A stretch of DNA of 64,000 bases from Alphaproteobacteria bacterium (GTDB lineage Bacteria > Pseudomonadota > Alphaproteobacteria > Rhizobiales > GCA-2746425), in the NCBI GenBank assembly GCA_024743215.1, contig JANSWZ010000003.1, forward strand, positions 475,930-539,929, in the 5' to 3' direction. The notes under the pieces are model-generated. The model saw only the letters and a program-made list of their open reading frames with translations, ran no database searches and was not told where the DNA came from. Position numbers and translations under genes: made by a program. Every line of letters starts with the position of its first letter. The stretch's first letter is position 1. Of this stretch, positions 41,644-50,941 are shown one piece after another.

Positions 41644-42671
41644 CACGAGGGACGGTTGCCCCAGGTTGCCTTACCCTCAATATCCAACTCAATAGACCGG
41701 CCCCATTTGCTGGACAGGGTTGCTGCTTCGGCCAGATAGCTGGCCATGAATCCATCTTTTGCTGTGATCGGCGCTTTTCCACCGGTCTGGATCATATGGA
41801 CAAAAGCCTCGATTTCCTGCCGATAGCTGACGGTATATCGGTCCATGAAGAAGGTCGCGTAAGCGTCGGGTGCAGCAAAGTGCTCGGGGCCAAATTTCTT
41901 GACGCTGGTGTCAGACGGATTGTCGGAAATCAGCATACCCTTTGCGCCAAACGCCTCGATGCGTTGGTCGTAACCATATACAGCGCGCCGTGAATTCAGA
42001 ATAACGATCTGTTTTCCGCTTTCGCTGACCATTGACACAATGGCGGTATCGACATCATCCAACTTGCCGATTTCCGGGTCTACGGCGACACTGCCTTCGG
42101 CTGAAATCTTGACAATTTCTTCGCCCAGCATCCAGCGGGCAATGTCAAAATCATGGATCATCATATCGCGGAAAAGTCCGCCTGATACGGGAATATATTC
42201 CAAGGGTGGCGGGTATGGGTCGCGGCTGGTAAGGGTTAACTGCTCCAAGGCCCCGATTTCGCCGCCAAGGACTGCGGCATTGACTTTGGCGTGTCCAGGA
42301 TCAAAGCGCCGATTGAAACCAATAAACACCTTGTCCGCTTTTTCGCCCAGCGCGTTGATGCAGCGCCGCGCTTCAGCCAGGCTGGGAGCGATCGGCTTTT
42401 CGCACATTACGGCCTTGCCAGCTTCGGCTGAAGCCAGAATGAGATCGACATGTGTGTCGGTGGACGTGGCAACCAACACGCCGTCAACACCCGGATGATG
42501 AATGGCGGCTTCCGCGCTGTCACAGACCGTTGCGCCGGTCTTGTCGGCAAATGCCCTGGCGGCCTCCGGCATCACGTCATAAACGCTGACGAGGGTCGCG
42601 CCTGCCTCGGCAATGGCCTTGGCATGCACTTGTCCGATACGGCCAGCACCCAGAAGTGCAATCCCAGTCAC
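41643..42671 (-). CDS. Inositol 2-dehydrogenase-like Gfo/Idh/MocA oxidoreductase
   Basis: 342 residues from GTG 42671 with an AAAGG ribosome site; the open frame runs about 200 bases further without one. Rossmann loop GAGRIGQVHAKAIA (6-19), the second-fold signature CEKPIAPSLAEARRCI with the catalytic Lys, and GGLFRDMMIHDFDIARWMLGEE match IolG and related myo- or scyllo-inositol dehydrogenases. HDFD contains the His usually paired with the active-site Asp. It is divergent from the LacI-type gene and coupled to the SDR gene. Confidence 0.85.
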   Translation of the reverse strand: MTGIALLGAGRIGQVHAKAIAEAGATLVSVYDVMPEAARAFADKTGATVCDSAEAAIHHPGVDGVLVATSTDTHVDLILASAEAGKAVMCEKPIAPSLAEARRCINALGEKADKVFIGFNRRFDPGHAKVNAAVLGGEIGALEQLTLTSRDPYPPPLEYIPVSGGLFRDMMIHDFDIARWMLGEEIVKISAEGSVAVDPEIGKLDDVDTAIVSMVSESGKQIVILNSRRAVYGYDQRIEAFGAKGMLISDNPSDTSVKKFGPEHFAAPDAYATFFMDRYTVSYRQEIEAFVHMIQTGGKAPITAKDGFMASYLAEAATLSSKWGRSIELDIEGKATWGNRPS

Positions 42672-42765
42672 GGTTGAACCTTTGGCAGTGGTAAAGGGAG
42701 GTTCGTAATTTGAAAATCCAGGGACATAATCGGTATTTTTCTCCCGAAATTGATTTTTGACGGCA

Positions 42766-42776
42766 TTTTGGCAAAA
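42766..42776. promoter_or_regulatory. Small palindrome between the oxidoreductases and the LacI gene
   Basis: TTTTG-G-CAAAA lies in the 209-base divergent region. It is a weak candidate half of a LacI-type operator; it lacks the usual central CG. Confidence 0.2.
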
Positions 42777-42880
42777 GCTTAGGCGAGAAGGGCATTGACA
42801 GATTGGGTGAAGTTGATGGAAACCCATCAAGCCTGAGCGAATAGAGTTTGCAGACGGGCGCAGTTGGGAGCGCATGGACT

Positions 42881-43894
42881 ATGGGACAAAAGCCAACCCT
42901 GCAGCAGGTCGCTGAAGCCTGTGGGTTGAGTATTGCAACGGTCGACCGGGTATTGAACCATCGTGGCGGCGTTAATCCTGAAAAGGAACGCGTGGTCATG
43001 GAATGGGCGCGCAAGCTGAAACTGGACCGCAATCTGGATCGGCGCCCGACCCGTATTCTGCGGGTTGCCGTGGTGACACAGCATCCCAGTAACCCTTTCT
43101 TCGAGCGGGTGCGCCAAGGCGTGTTGCGCGCCAACCAGGTGTTTTCGGTTCACAACATTCAACTGTCACTGCATTATTTTGATATTCTTACGCCGGAAAA
43201 AACCGCAGCACTCATTCGCCGCATGAGCGGGCAGGCAGACGCTTTGCTGATTTCGGTGAATGAGCATCCGCAGGTCAAGGAAGCTGTGGACGCGGCAGCC
43301 TCTGCAATTCCGGTTCTCAGTTTCGTCAGTGATGTGTCAACGAGTGACCGCCGGGCCTATGTCGGACCGGATAATTTCAAGACCGGACGTGTGGCCGGTG
43401 ATTTGATGGGTCGCTTTTTGGGGCCAGAAGGCGGCGATATTGTTATCGTTGCCGGCAGTTATCAACTGATGGACCATCACGCCCGGCGCAATGGCTTTTA
43501 CGAGCTTTTGAAGGAACGCTATCCGACCTGCCGTATTATTGAAGAAATACAGACGCAGGAAAAAATCGAATCTCTGGCGACAGAGGTGGCGGTGTTACTG
43601 AGAGACAATCCGGGCATTCGGGGCATTTATAGTGTATCTGCTGGCAATCAGGGCATTGCCAAGGCACTTATCATGCAATCCTGCGAGCATGATGTGACCT
43701 TTATTGCTCATGAAATCACGCCGGAACGAAAAGCCCTTTTACAGCGCGGCGTTATTGATGTCATTATCGATCAGGACCCGGAAGGGGAAATACTGGTTGC
43801 AGTGGAGTTGTTGGCTGAACAGTTTGGACGCTGGAATGGAACGGCGAGGGGACCATCAACTCCTTTTCATTTGTTTTTCCGCGAATCCGTATAG
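42881..43894 (+). CDS. LacI-family transcriptional regulator
   Basis: 337 residues from ATG 42881 (TTG 42848 is an alternative in-frame start). HTH with hinge: PTLQQVAEACGLSIATVDRVLNHRGGVNPEKERVVMEWARKL. The periplasmic-binding-like effector domain follows (VVTQHPSNPFFERVRQGV, RAYVGPDNFKTGRVAGDLMGRFLG, GIRGIYSVSAGNQGIAKAL). It is divergent from the inositol-type dehydrogenase/SDR pair, so a sugar or polyol effector is likely. It resembles regulators whose domain binds sugars via the GPDN loop. Confidence 0.88.
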   Translation: MGQKPTLQQVAEACGLSIATVDRVLNHRGGVNPEKERVVMEWARKLKLDRNLDRRPTRILRVAVVTQHPSNPFFERVRQGVLRANQVFSVHNIQLSLHYFDILTPEKTAALIRRMSGQADALLISVNEHPQVKEAVDAAASAIPVLSFVSDVSTSDRRAYVGPDNFKTGRVAGDLMGRFLGPEGGDIVIVAGSYQLMDHHARRNGFYELLKERYPTCRIIEEIQTQEKIESLATEVAVLLRDNPGIRGIYSVSAGNQGIAKALIMQSCEHDVTFIAHEITPERKALLQRGVIDVIIDQDPEGEILVAVELLAEQFGRWNGTARGPSTPFHLFFRESV

Positions 43895-43968
43895 CTAACC
43901 AAATCTTTATTGGTACTGTGTTAGGGTAGAATTTGTTAAGAAAGTATAGTTCTGGGAAGGACCGAGCG

Positions 43969-44652
43969 TTGAGTAAACAGGCAACACAACTCGCTGGCGG
44001 TGAGAGCGAGAAACATGGGGCAACCCGCAGGGCGTTTTTGCTGGGCGCGGCAGCGCTTGGGCTGGCTGGATGTTCCGGTTCCTCAGATCGATGGTCCCAG
44101 ATTCAGGAAAGCAATTCCTATCGCAGTGCCTATGGGCCAATGCCGAATGAGCCTTTCCCGATTCCGGCGGTGAACACAAAGCGTGTGCCACGGCAGTATC
44201 AACGGCAGCTTGTCAATTATCGTGGCGCCGAGCCGGCGGGAACCGTGGTGATTGATCCACAAAACCGCCATTTGTATCTGGTTCGTGGCGATGGACAGGC
44301 CGTGCGCTACGGTATCGGCGTTGGCCGGCAGGGTTTTTCCTGGAGCGGTCGTGCAAAGATCGGTGCCAAGAAACATTGGCCAACCTGGACACCACCCAGC
44401 GAGATGATCGATCGCCAACCTGAGTTGGAACAGTACCGCCGCGGTATGGAACCAGGCCTGCAAAACCCATTGGGTGCGCGCGCGCTGTATTTGTATGAAG
44501 ACGGTCGCGACACGCTGTATCGTATTCATGGCACGAATGAACCCTGGAGCATTGGCAAAGCGGTTTCATCCGGTTGCATCCGCCTGTTCAATCAGGACAT
44601 TGTTGACCTCTATAGTAGAGTCAATGTCGGCGCGGAAGTTGTTGTTCTATAA
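43969..44652 (+). CDS. L,D-transpeptidase (YkuD/ErfK), twin-arginine lipoprotein
   Basis: 227 residues from TTG 43969 with GGAAGGA seven bases upstream; an earlier TTG lacks a ribosome site. ATRRAFLLGAAALGLAGC carries a twin-arginine pair (20-21) and a lipobox ending at Cys35, so it is exported folded and lipid-anchored. The YkuD catalytic run IHGTNEPWSIGKAVSSGCIRLFN gives His, Ser and the active-site Cys203. It cross-links peptidoglycan or attaches outer-membrane protein. It stands alone between unrelated sugar genes. Confidence 0.88.
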   Translation: MSKQATQLAGGESEKHGATRRAFLLGAAALGLAGCSGSSDRWSQIQESNSYRSAYGPMPNEPFPIPAVNTKRVPRQYQRQLVNYRGAEPAGTVVIDPQNRHLYLVRGDGQAVRYGIGVGRQGFSWSGRAKIGAKKHWPTWTPPSEMIDRQPELEQYRRGMEPGLQNPLGARALYLYEDGRDTLYRIHGTNEPWSIGKAVSSGCIRLFNQDIVDLYSRVNVGAEVVVL

Positions 44653-44698
44653 GGGTAAAGCCTTCCGTTGGTTCTTTCTTGCACTGAGGTAGCTGACT

Positions 44699-45484
44699 AT
44701 GGCCATTCGCACACTTGTATGGGGCGAGAACGTTCACGATCAGAACAGCAAGGCCGTCCAAGACATTTATCCTGACGGTATGCACACTGCAATTGCAGAT
44801 GGGCTGAATGAAGATGATGGCCTGTCTGCCACTACGGCAGTGCTTCAGGATGCCGAGCACGGTCTGACTGCAGAGCGCCTTGCGAAGACAGATGTTCTGA
44901 TCTGGTGGGGACATGCTGCCCATGGTGATGTGGCTGATGAAATTGTAGACCGGGTACAGCAACGGGTCTGGGAAGGCATGGGCCTGATTGCGCTGCATTC
45001 TGCGCATTTTTCCAAGATATTCCGACGGCTCATGGGCACTCCCTGTTCTTTGACCTGGCGTGAAGCGGGTGAACGTGAGCGCCTGTGGGTGATCAATCCG
45101 ACGCATCCAATTGTACAGGGGCTGGATGCCTACATCGACTTGCCCAACGCAGAGATGTATGGCGAACCGTTTACAGTTCCTGAGCCGATGGAAACTGTTC
45201 TTGTCAGTTGGTTTGAAGGTGGAGAAGTGTTTCGCTCTGGTCTGACCTATCAACGCGGCGCTGGTAAGGTTTTCTATTTCCGGCCCGGTCACGAGACTTA
45301 CCCGATTTATCACAATGAAGATGTCAAACGGATTTTGAAGAATGCTGTCCGTTGGGCGCATTCTGCCGTACCTGCCTGGACTGGTGTTGGCGATGCGCCA
45401 AACCGCCCTGTTGAACAGGCGTTGGAGCCGCTGGAAGAAAAAGGTCCAAGGCTGCACAAGGATGGTGAAGCCGGTTTTCGCTAA
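44699..45484 (+). CDS. thuA: ThuA-domain protein (trehalose utilization type)
   Basis: 261 residues matching ThuA: IRTLVWGENVHDQNSKAVQDIYPDGMHTAIADGL, DVLIWWGHAAHGDVADEIVDRV, GLIALHSAHFSKIFRRLMGT, and HPIVQGLDAYIDLPNAEMYGEPF. The fold is glutamine-amidotransferase-like without its catalytic Cys. ThuA proteins act in 3-keto-disaccharide breakdown. The next gene is a Gfo/Idh oxidoreductase, the usual ThuB-type partner, 31 bases away. Confidence 0.85.
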   Translation: MAIRTLVWGENVHDQNSKAVQDIYPDGMHTAIADGLNEDDGLSATTAVLQDAEHGLTAERLAKTDVLIWWGHAAHGDVADEIVDRVQQRVWEGMGLIALHSAHFSKIFRRLMGTPCSLTWREAGERERLWVINPTHPIVQGLDAYIDLPNAEMYGEPFTVPEPMETVLVSWFEGGEVFRSGLTYQRGAGKVFYFRPGHETYPIYHNEDVKRILKNAVRWAHSAVPAWTGVGDAPNRPVEQALEPLEEKGPRLHKDGEAGFR

Positions 45485-45515
45485 TATTTAGACGACGCTC
45501 CAGATTAGGGTTCAT

Positions 45516-46562
45516 ATGCAACGACTTCTCATTCTTGGCACTGGTGACATGGCTCGGACACATGCCAGAGCCTTTTCGGACATTCCTGGCTGTGAGATTG
45601 TGGCGGCTGTTGATAATAATCCGGAAAATCTGCAGCGCTTTTGCAGGGAATTTGGTATTGCGACACAATTTTCTGACTTGGGCGCAGCCATTGAATGGGG
45701 GGCATTTGATGCCGCCGCGAATGTAACACCTGACCCTGTGCATCATCCTACGACCATGCAACTGATTGCGGCTGGCAAGCATGTGTTTTGTGAAAAGCCT
45801 CTTGCTGAATCCTATCCGCTGGCGCGTGAAATGGCCGACGCAGTGCGCGCCGCAGGGCTCATTGGAATGGTCAATCTGACATTTCGCAATGCCAGTGCTG
45901 TCCAACACGCGCACGATCTGGTGCGGTCCGGGCAGATTGGGGCCGTGCGGCATTTTGAGGCAAGTTACCGTCAAAGCTGGCTAGTAGGCAATTACTGGGG
46001 TGATTGGCGCACGGAAGCACGATGGCTTTGGCGCCTGTCAGAAGAGCATGGCAGTCTTGGCGTGTTGGGTGATGTCGGTATTCATATTCTGGATTTGGCG
46101 ACCTATGGTGCTGACAGTGATCCTGCAGCAATTTCCTGCATGCTGAAGACTTTCAACAAGGCACCGGGAGATCGCATCGGTGATTATCCACTGACAGCCA
46201 ATGACAGTGCGGTGATGAATGTGGAACTGGAAAGTGGTGCAGTTGGCGTGATTCATGCCAGTCGCTTTGCCACTGGCCATGCCAACACCCTGAAGCTTTC
46301 CATTCATGGAGACCAGGGGGCAATTCGTGTCGATCTGGACCAAAGCTGGAACCATCTCGATATCTGCCGGGGATCGAACATCCACAATCAGGCCTGGGAG
46401 CGAATTGAGGCACCTCAGGTGAAGAGCAACTTCTTCCGCTTTGTTGATTCTTTGGGCCAGGGCCTTGCGCAGGATCCAGATTTTGAGCGTGGTGCGCGTT
46501 TGCAGCAGGTTCTGGATATGTGCGTTCAGTCAAACAACGAGAAGAAAACACTGACATTTTGA
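45516..46562 (+). CDS. Gfo/Idh/MocA-family oxidoreductase (ThuB-like)
   Basis: 348 residues. Rossmann LGTGDMARTHARAFSD, second signature CEKPLAESYPLAREMADAV, and GVLGDVGIHILDLATYGADSD with the family His. It could oxidise or reduce a sugar at C3, as ThuB does for trehalose and related disaccharides. It directly follows the thuA gene (31 bases). The local sugar transporter genes are not adjacent. Confidence 0.85.
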   Translation: MQRLLILGTGDMARTHARAFSDIPGCEIVAAVDNNPENLQRFCREFGIATQFSDLGAAIEWGAFDAAANVTPDPVHHPTTMQLIAAGKHVFCEKPLAESYPLAREMADAVRAAGLIGMVNLTFRNASAVQHAHDLVRSGQIGAVRHFEASYRQSWLVGNYWGDWRTEARWLWRLSEEHGSLGVLGDVGIHILDLATYGADSDPAAISCMLKTFNKAPGDRIGDYPLTANDSAVMNVELESGAVGVIHASRFATGHANTLKLSIHGDQGAIRVDLDQSWNHLDICRGSNIHNQAWERIEAPQVKSNFFRFVDSLGQGLAQDPDFERGARLQQVLDMCVQSNNEKKTLTF

Positions 46563-46685
46563 AAAATATTCACAGCTCAGGTCACTGGTAATTGGATAAT
46601 TTATTCATATTTTCCAACTACCTTAATAGCCTCAATGCTGGGCTTTGTGAAAGACAGCTAATTTTTGAGAGAAGCAGCCCTTGCC

Positions 46686-47474
46686 ATGGCGCAAAGTGAT
46701 GCCGGGCTTATCAGCGGCAAAATACGCGAACTGACACGGTTGATCCGCGAAACACGTTTGGCGGATACGCTGTCTGACGCCTCCGATCAGGAGCCGGATG
46801 CAGCGCCTGCCGCTACCAGTCTTGCCGGTAAGCTGGCAAACAAAATTCGCAGTCAGATGCGGTTGGATGCTTTGGCGCAAAGTCTGCGCACCGTCTATAC
46901 AGAAATCCCCAAAGTTGCACAGGCCAGACAGGATGCGTTTACGTTTGCTCTGTTGCCGGGCAAACCACCTCGTTTCTGGGTGGACCTGACCAGTTTTGTG
47001 GTGATGACAGATGGTGGCCAGACCTTCCACTTCATGAAGGACGCGCGTGAAGGCCGTATCACTCTGTTTGAAAGCGACAGTCTTGAGGATACTGCCAATG
47101 CGGTAACCGACTATGTGGCAGAGAGAATTGTTCAACAGCGTCTAGATGGCCGCATCGTTGACCCGATGGAAAGCCCGGAAGCCCAGATCGAACCGCAGAC
47201 AGAGCCAAAGGCGGTTCAATCGGACACAGAGCAGACGTTTGATGCTGATCAGATGCCATCGCAGGATCAATCCCAGATACCTGTCAGAGCAGCGGTCGCG
47301 CATGAAGCCATGATCAGCCAACACTCAGTTCCTGTTCCTGCACCGATTGTTATTCAGCCTGCGCCTGCCAGAACAGATTGGGTAAAGCTGTTTTTGGCGT
47401 TTGCACTGGGTCTGTTCGTCGGGGCTGTCGCATTGTTTCTAGCCGCCTGGTTCCAGACCCCGGCAGCGCTTTAG
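46686..47474 (+). CDS. Conserved hypothetical protein with C-terminal membrane anchor
   Basis: 262 residues from ATG 46686. Residues about 1-150 are helical and well ordered in composition (IRELTRLIRETRLADTLSD, TFALLPGKPPRFWVDLTSFVVMTDGGQTFHF); residues 160-230 are Pro/Gln/Glu-rich and probably disordered; a single membrane helix LFLAFALGLFVGAVALFLAAWF (about 236-257) ends the protein, giving a tail-anchored or N-in protein. I do not recognise a family. It overlaps the convergent phosphoesterase gene by four bases. Confidence 0.7.
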   Translation: MAQSDAGLISGKIRELTRLIRETRLADTLSDASDQEPDAAPAATSLAGKLANKIRSQMRLDALAQSLRTVYTEIPKVAQARQDAFTFALLPGKPPRFWVDLTSFVVMTDGGQTFHFMKDAREGRITLFESDSLEDTANAVTDYVAERIVQQRLDGRIVDPMESPEAQIEPQTEPKAVQSDTEQTFDADQMPSQDQSQIPVRAAVAHEAMISQHSVPVPAPIVIQPAPARTDWVKLFLAFALGLFVGAVALFLAAWFQTPAAL

Positions 47475-48358
47475 AAATTGATGGTCTCTCCGACCGGGCC
47501 GATGGTTCCCTTTTCATCCAGAACGCCACGTGTCTGCCATTTCACCTGCCAATGATCGGTCTCACCCTGGACCGAGAACAAATTGTAGCAGCCAGCCGGT
47601 TTTCTATGTCCCGGTCCATTGGAAGCTGACGGAACACCAATAACAGGAACGGTTCCATTGGGGCCGGCAATCTGTTGATGGCTGTGGATATGTGTGTGTC
47701 CATGCAATACGAGGTCGGCGCCTTGTTCTGCGATCATCGTGCGGAACCGCTCCGCGCCAATCAACCGCTTGTGAAAGGGGGTTGCATCAGGGAAGGGGGG
47801 ATGATGGATCAGAACCACACGAAAACAGTCTCTGGTCTGTTGCAGCAATCGTGCAGTGGCCTCTTCCTGCGATGCCGAAAACGTGCCGGTTGCCATAAAC
47901 GGGAGTGAGGCAATTGCACTTGAGCAGCCGATGATAGCCAGTGGGCCACGGCGGCGCAGATAGGGAAAGGTTGGTGTCTTGGCGCTGGTATCATCGCCAA
48001 GCATGTAGGGACACCATTCCCGCAAGGCATTCTGTAATCCACTGGCCGTATAGGCATCGTGATTGCCAGGCACCACACTGACGTGTTCGGCGGAGCCAAG
48101 GCGTCGCAGCCAAATGCCCGCCAGGCGCGTCTCTTCTGGCAGGGCGATGTTGACAAGATCGCCGGTGAGAGCAATGTGATCGGCCTGCTGATCGGCAAGA
48201 TCAGAGATGAGGGCGTTCAGATACAGGTCGGAAAAGGATTTTGCCCGGTTACGCTTCCAGTTGATGTATCCAGTCAGGCGTTTGGACAGAAGCTGCCAAA
48301 CTGAGGGTTTGGGCAGTGGGCCCAAATGTGGATCGGAAAAATGGGCCAGTTGAAACAT
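47471..48358 (-). CDS. Metallophosphoesterase
   Basis: 295 residues. Calcineurin-like metal motifs in order: FSDPHLG (Asp, His; 8-14), LTGDLVN (64-70), PGNHDAY (97-103), LIHHPPF and HGHTHIHSH. This matches the cAMP phosphodiesterase/CpdA-like or small phosphoesterase group; the substrate cannot be told from sequence. Cytoplasmic, monocistronic, convergent with the hypothetical gene. Confidence 0.88.
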   Translation of the reverse strand: MFQLAHFSDPHLGPLPKPSVWQLLSKRLTGYINWKRNRAKSFSDLYLNALISDLADQQADHIALTGDLVNIALPEETRLAGIWLRRLGSAEHVSVVPGNHDAYTASGLQNALREWCPYMLGDDTSAKTPTFPYLRRRGPLAIIGCSSAIASLPFMATGTFSASQEEATARLLQQTRDCFRVVLIHHPPFPDATPFHKRLIGAERFRTMIAEQGADLVLHGHTHIHSHQQIAGPNGTVPVIGVPSASNGPGHRKPAGCYNLFSVQGETDHWQVKWQTRGVLDEKGTIGPVGETINF

Positions 48359-48506
48359 GCTATGGTATTAGCAATCGAATGTCTGTAAATCCAGTCATTT
48401 GAGGTGAGGGGTCTTACGGGCAGTGCCCCGGTGTATCGATCGCCGACACTTGCATTTGTGGTCTCCGGTCACCTTCAATCTGACTTTCTCAACAGGAATG
48501 AATTTC

Positions 48507-48980
48507 ATGAAACTCACCAGACGTCAAAAGCTGACACAGACGGCTTTCCTGACGGTTTCCCGGTTTACCCGGGGCATGACAATGGGCGTGCGGGCATTGG
48601 TCGTCGATGACAGCGAGCGTGTACTTTTGGTGCGCCACACATATGTGAATGGCTGGTATTTTCCTGGCGGCGCAATTGATCCCGGAGAGCATGCTTTCGA
48701 TGCTGTGGGGCGGGAGTTGACGGAAGAGGCTGGGATCGCATTGTCCGGCCCACCAAGACTTGTGAGTGTGTTTCAAAATGCGCACGCGTCAGCGCGGGAT
48801 CATGTGGTGCTGTTTCATTGCCCGGACTGGATACAGAAACACACACCAAGCGTGCCTAACCGAGAAATCGCAGAGTTAGGGTTTTTCCCGATGGATGACC
48901 TGCCGAAAGACATGTCACCCGGCACGATGCGGCGTATTCAGGAATGGCGCAACAATGAAGTGGCGACACCCGTCTGGTGA
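48507..48980 (+). CDS. NUDIX hydrolase
   Basis: 157 residues from ATG 48507 with an AGGA ribosome site. The NUDIX box GGAIDPGEHAFDAVGRELTEEAGI fits Gx5Ex7REUxEExGU exactly, after WYFPGG. It hydrolyses a nucleoside-diphosphate-linked compound; the substrate is unknown. The start upstream (48423) would add an unlikely His-rich leader. Confidence 0.88.
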   Translation: MKLTRRQKLTQTAFLTVSRFTRGMTMGVRALVVDDSERVLLVRHTYVNGWYFPGGAIDPGEHAFDAVGRELTEEAGIALSGPPRLVSVFQNAHASARDHVVLFHCPDWIQKHTPSVPNREIAELGFFPMDDLPKDMSPGTMRRIQEWRNNEVATPVW

Positions 48981-49196
48981 TGGAATTTGCTTGTATGTCA
49001 GGAGGTTGGCGACAGATCATGAGATGATGGTTCAATTTGTCGCAGGATACACATTTCGGTGAGGGCCCATTGCCCAGAGAAGCGAATAAGTTCGCTGCTC
49101 AAGGCAGTTATCACTCACGTCAGCAATGCTGAAGATGTGAAATCCCCATTGGCCTTTAAGTTAGCACCGGCCTCAATAGCAGCAGTCGGCTGAATA

Positions 49197-49274
49197 TCAG
49201 CCGAAACCACCTGAGCCACAGGCCCCCAGCAGGACACTAAGTGATGCTATAAGAATGAATGTCTGTGCTTTCAT
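49197..49274 (-). CDS. 25-residue lipoprotein downstream of the porin
   Basis: A tiny gene starting ATG 49274 with a GAGGC ribosome site 8 bases upstream, in the same transcript and 15 bases after the porin stop. The product starts MKAQTFILIASLSVLL and has a lipobox LGAC, then GSGG and a stop: after signal-peptidase II cleavage only seven residues (Cys plus six) remain. It recalls entericidin or lysis-type small lipoproteins but is shorter. The stop lies in a small hairpin CGGCTGA-ATA-TCAGCCG (49187-49203). Confidence 0.65.
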   Translation of the reverse strand: MKAQTFILIASLSVLLGACGSGGFG

Positions 49275-49289
49275 GATGTCGCCTCTTGC

Positions 49290-49937
49290 TTAGAAATGAT
49301 AGTTCAGGCCAATTCGGCCAACATGATTGGAAGATCCACCAACTACGGATGCAGTTCCGGCAGAGAAGCTGTCATCGGGAACATCCACATAAAGGTATTC
49401 CAGTTTCGCGGACCAACGATCGTTGAGTTTGCCTTCCACACCGACACCACCCGTGAACCCGGCAATGGTATCATCGCCGCTTCCAGCCCCACTTACACTT
49501 GCATCGCGGTGAGTGAAGGCTACACCGGCGGTGGCATAGACAAAGTAGCGGCTGAATGTGTAACCGCCACGCAGACGGATAGTTCCCATCCAGTCTTCTT
49601 CAAAACTGCCAGCACTTGAACTGGCTTCAATGTCTTGAAACGAGATATCCGCTTCGGCACCGATGGCCCAGCTTGAGTTGATTTGATAATTGTAACCAAC
49701 TTGTGCACCGATCGTGAAACCGCCCGCATCGCCTGTCGGTCCCGGATTGGCAGGAATGTTGTTTTCAAAATCTGCTGATACGCCGCCGATCAAACCACCT
49801 ACATAGAAGCCGGTCCAGTTATAAACCGGTACTGGATCATACATGGCTGGTGCAGGATAGGCGGGAAGGTCGGCTGCAAAACCGGTTCCCGCAGCAAACG
49901 CAGCGAATGTTGAACCAAGGAAAATTTTCTTAAGCAT
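49290..49937 (-). CDS. Outer-membrane beta-barrel protein (Omp25/31-like)
   Basis: 215 residues from ATG 49937 (GGAG ribosome site). Signal peptide MLKKIFLGSTFAAFAAGTGFAAD, then a Tyr/Pro-rich linker, then an eight-strand barrel: VYNWTGFYVGGLIGG, GGFTIGAQVGYNYQINSSWAIGAEADI, TIRLRGGYTFSRYFVYATAGVAF, GVGVEGKLNDRWSAKLEYLYVDV and terminal GRIGLNYHF with the C-terminal Phe recognised for barrel assembly. Typical of the Hyphomicrobiales Omp25/31/RopB family. Followed by the 25-residue lipoprotein gene. Confidence 0.9.
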   Translation of the reverse strand: MLKKIFLGSTFAAFAAGTGFAADLPAYPAPAMYDPVPVYNWTGFYVGGLIGGVSADFENNIPANPGPTGDAGGFTIGAQVGYNYQINSSWAIGAEADISFQDIEASSSAGSFEEDWMGTIRLRGGYTFSRYFVYATAGVAFTHRDASVSGAGSGDDTIAGFTGGVGVEGKLNDRWSAKLEYLYVDVPDDSFSAGTASVVGGSSNHVGRIGLNYHF

Positions 49938-50035
49938 CACAAGCTCCAAAAATAAGTAGCCTGAACGTAAGCAAATTGCATTGAATGAGTCAAACCCAAC
50001 CAACTCCCCCGCAAATCACTTTTTTGTGGATGGTT

Positions 50036-50941
50036 TCAACTGTCCAAAAGGACCAGCAACAGAATTCCGATAGAGATCAATGCGATACCTGCAATTTCGC
50101 GACCGCGAATGCTTTCGCGGAAGAAGAAAATGCTGGCTGCAAAGGAAAACACAATTTCTATCTGACCGACGGCTTTGACCAAAACAGCCTGCTGCAGCGT
50201 CATAGCAGCAAACCAGCCCAGCGATGCAAGACCGCCCGCTATTCCAGCAAGCGCACTGATGCGCCAAGCTTTGAAAAGGCGGCGCAGTTGCCCGGGTTCC
50301 TTATATTTCAGAAATATGAGCATGAGCACGGCTTGAAACAGGGTGACAAAGCAGAGCGTTAAGGAGGCCCGAATCAGAAAGTCACCACTTGGGAGAGACA
50401 GCGACGCTGCTCGGTAAGACACACCGGCTATGGCAAAACAGGCACCGGATCCAAGGCCGAGCAGAGCTGTCTTATCAATCCAGTTGCGTTGACCGATGCC
50501 ATTTTCCGGCAAGGACAACAGGATCAGACCAATCATGCTGACGGCAATTGCCAATACAGCATGACCTGAAAGTGTTTCGCTGAGCAAAATGAAGCCAAGG
50601 ATTGCGCTTTGTATGGTTTCTGTTTTGGAGAAAATGGTGCCGACAACAAAGTTGCGAAAGGAAAAGAGGTGGAGCAACAAGGCTGTGGCAGATATCTGGG
50701 CTATCGCACCCACGACGCCATAGAAGAAAAAGGTGCTACCCGGTACAGGTGGCGTCGTGTCTCTCATAGCGCTGAGACCAATGACAATCGCGGCGGCAAG
50801 GGGCGCGGCAAAGACAAAGCGCGCGGCGGTTGCGCCCCAATTGCTCAATTCTGCTTTGAGTGATTTTTGCAGGGCGGAGCGCAAATTCTGCAAAAACGCA
50901 GCGCCGATTGAAATGATGATCCAGAGTTCCATGGCCGCCAT
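50036..50941 (-). CDS. EamA/DMT-family transporter
   Basis: 301 residues (or 298 from ATG 50932), ten hydrophobic helices in two repeats of five, the EamA fold. ARFVFAAPLAAAIVI in the first repeat and GLASLGWFAAMTLQQAVLVKAVGQIEIVFSFAASIFFFRESIRGREIAGIALISIGILLLV in the second are typical. It exports or takes up small metabolites; the substrate is unknown. Monocistronic, about 98 bases from the porin start on the same strand. Confidence 0.88.
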   Translation of the reverse strand: MAAMELWIIISIGAAFLQNLRSALQKSLKAELSNWGATAARFVFAAPLAAAIVIGLSAMRDTTPPVPGSTFFFYGVVGAIAQISATALLLHLFSFRNFVVGTIFSKTETIQSAILGFILLSETLSGHAVLAIAVSMIGLILLSLPENGIGQRNWIDKTALLGLGSGACFAIAGVSYRAASLSLPSGDFLIRASLTLCFVTLFQAVLMLIFLKYKEPGQLRRLFKAWRISALAGIAGGLASLGWFAAMTLQQAVLVKAVGQIEIVFSFAASIFFFRESIRGREIAGIALISIGILLLVLLDS

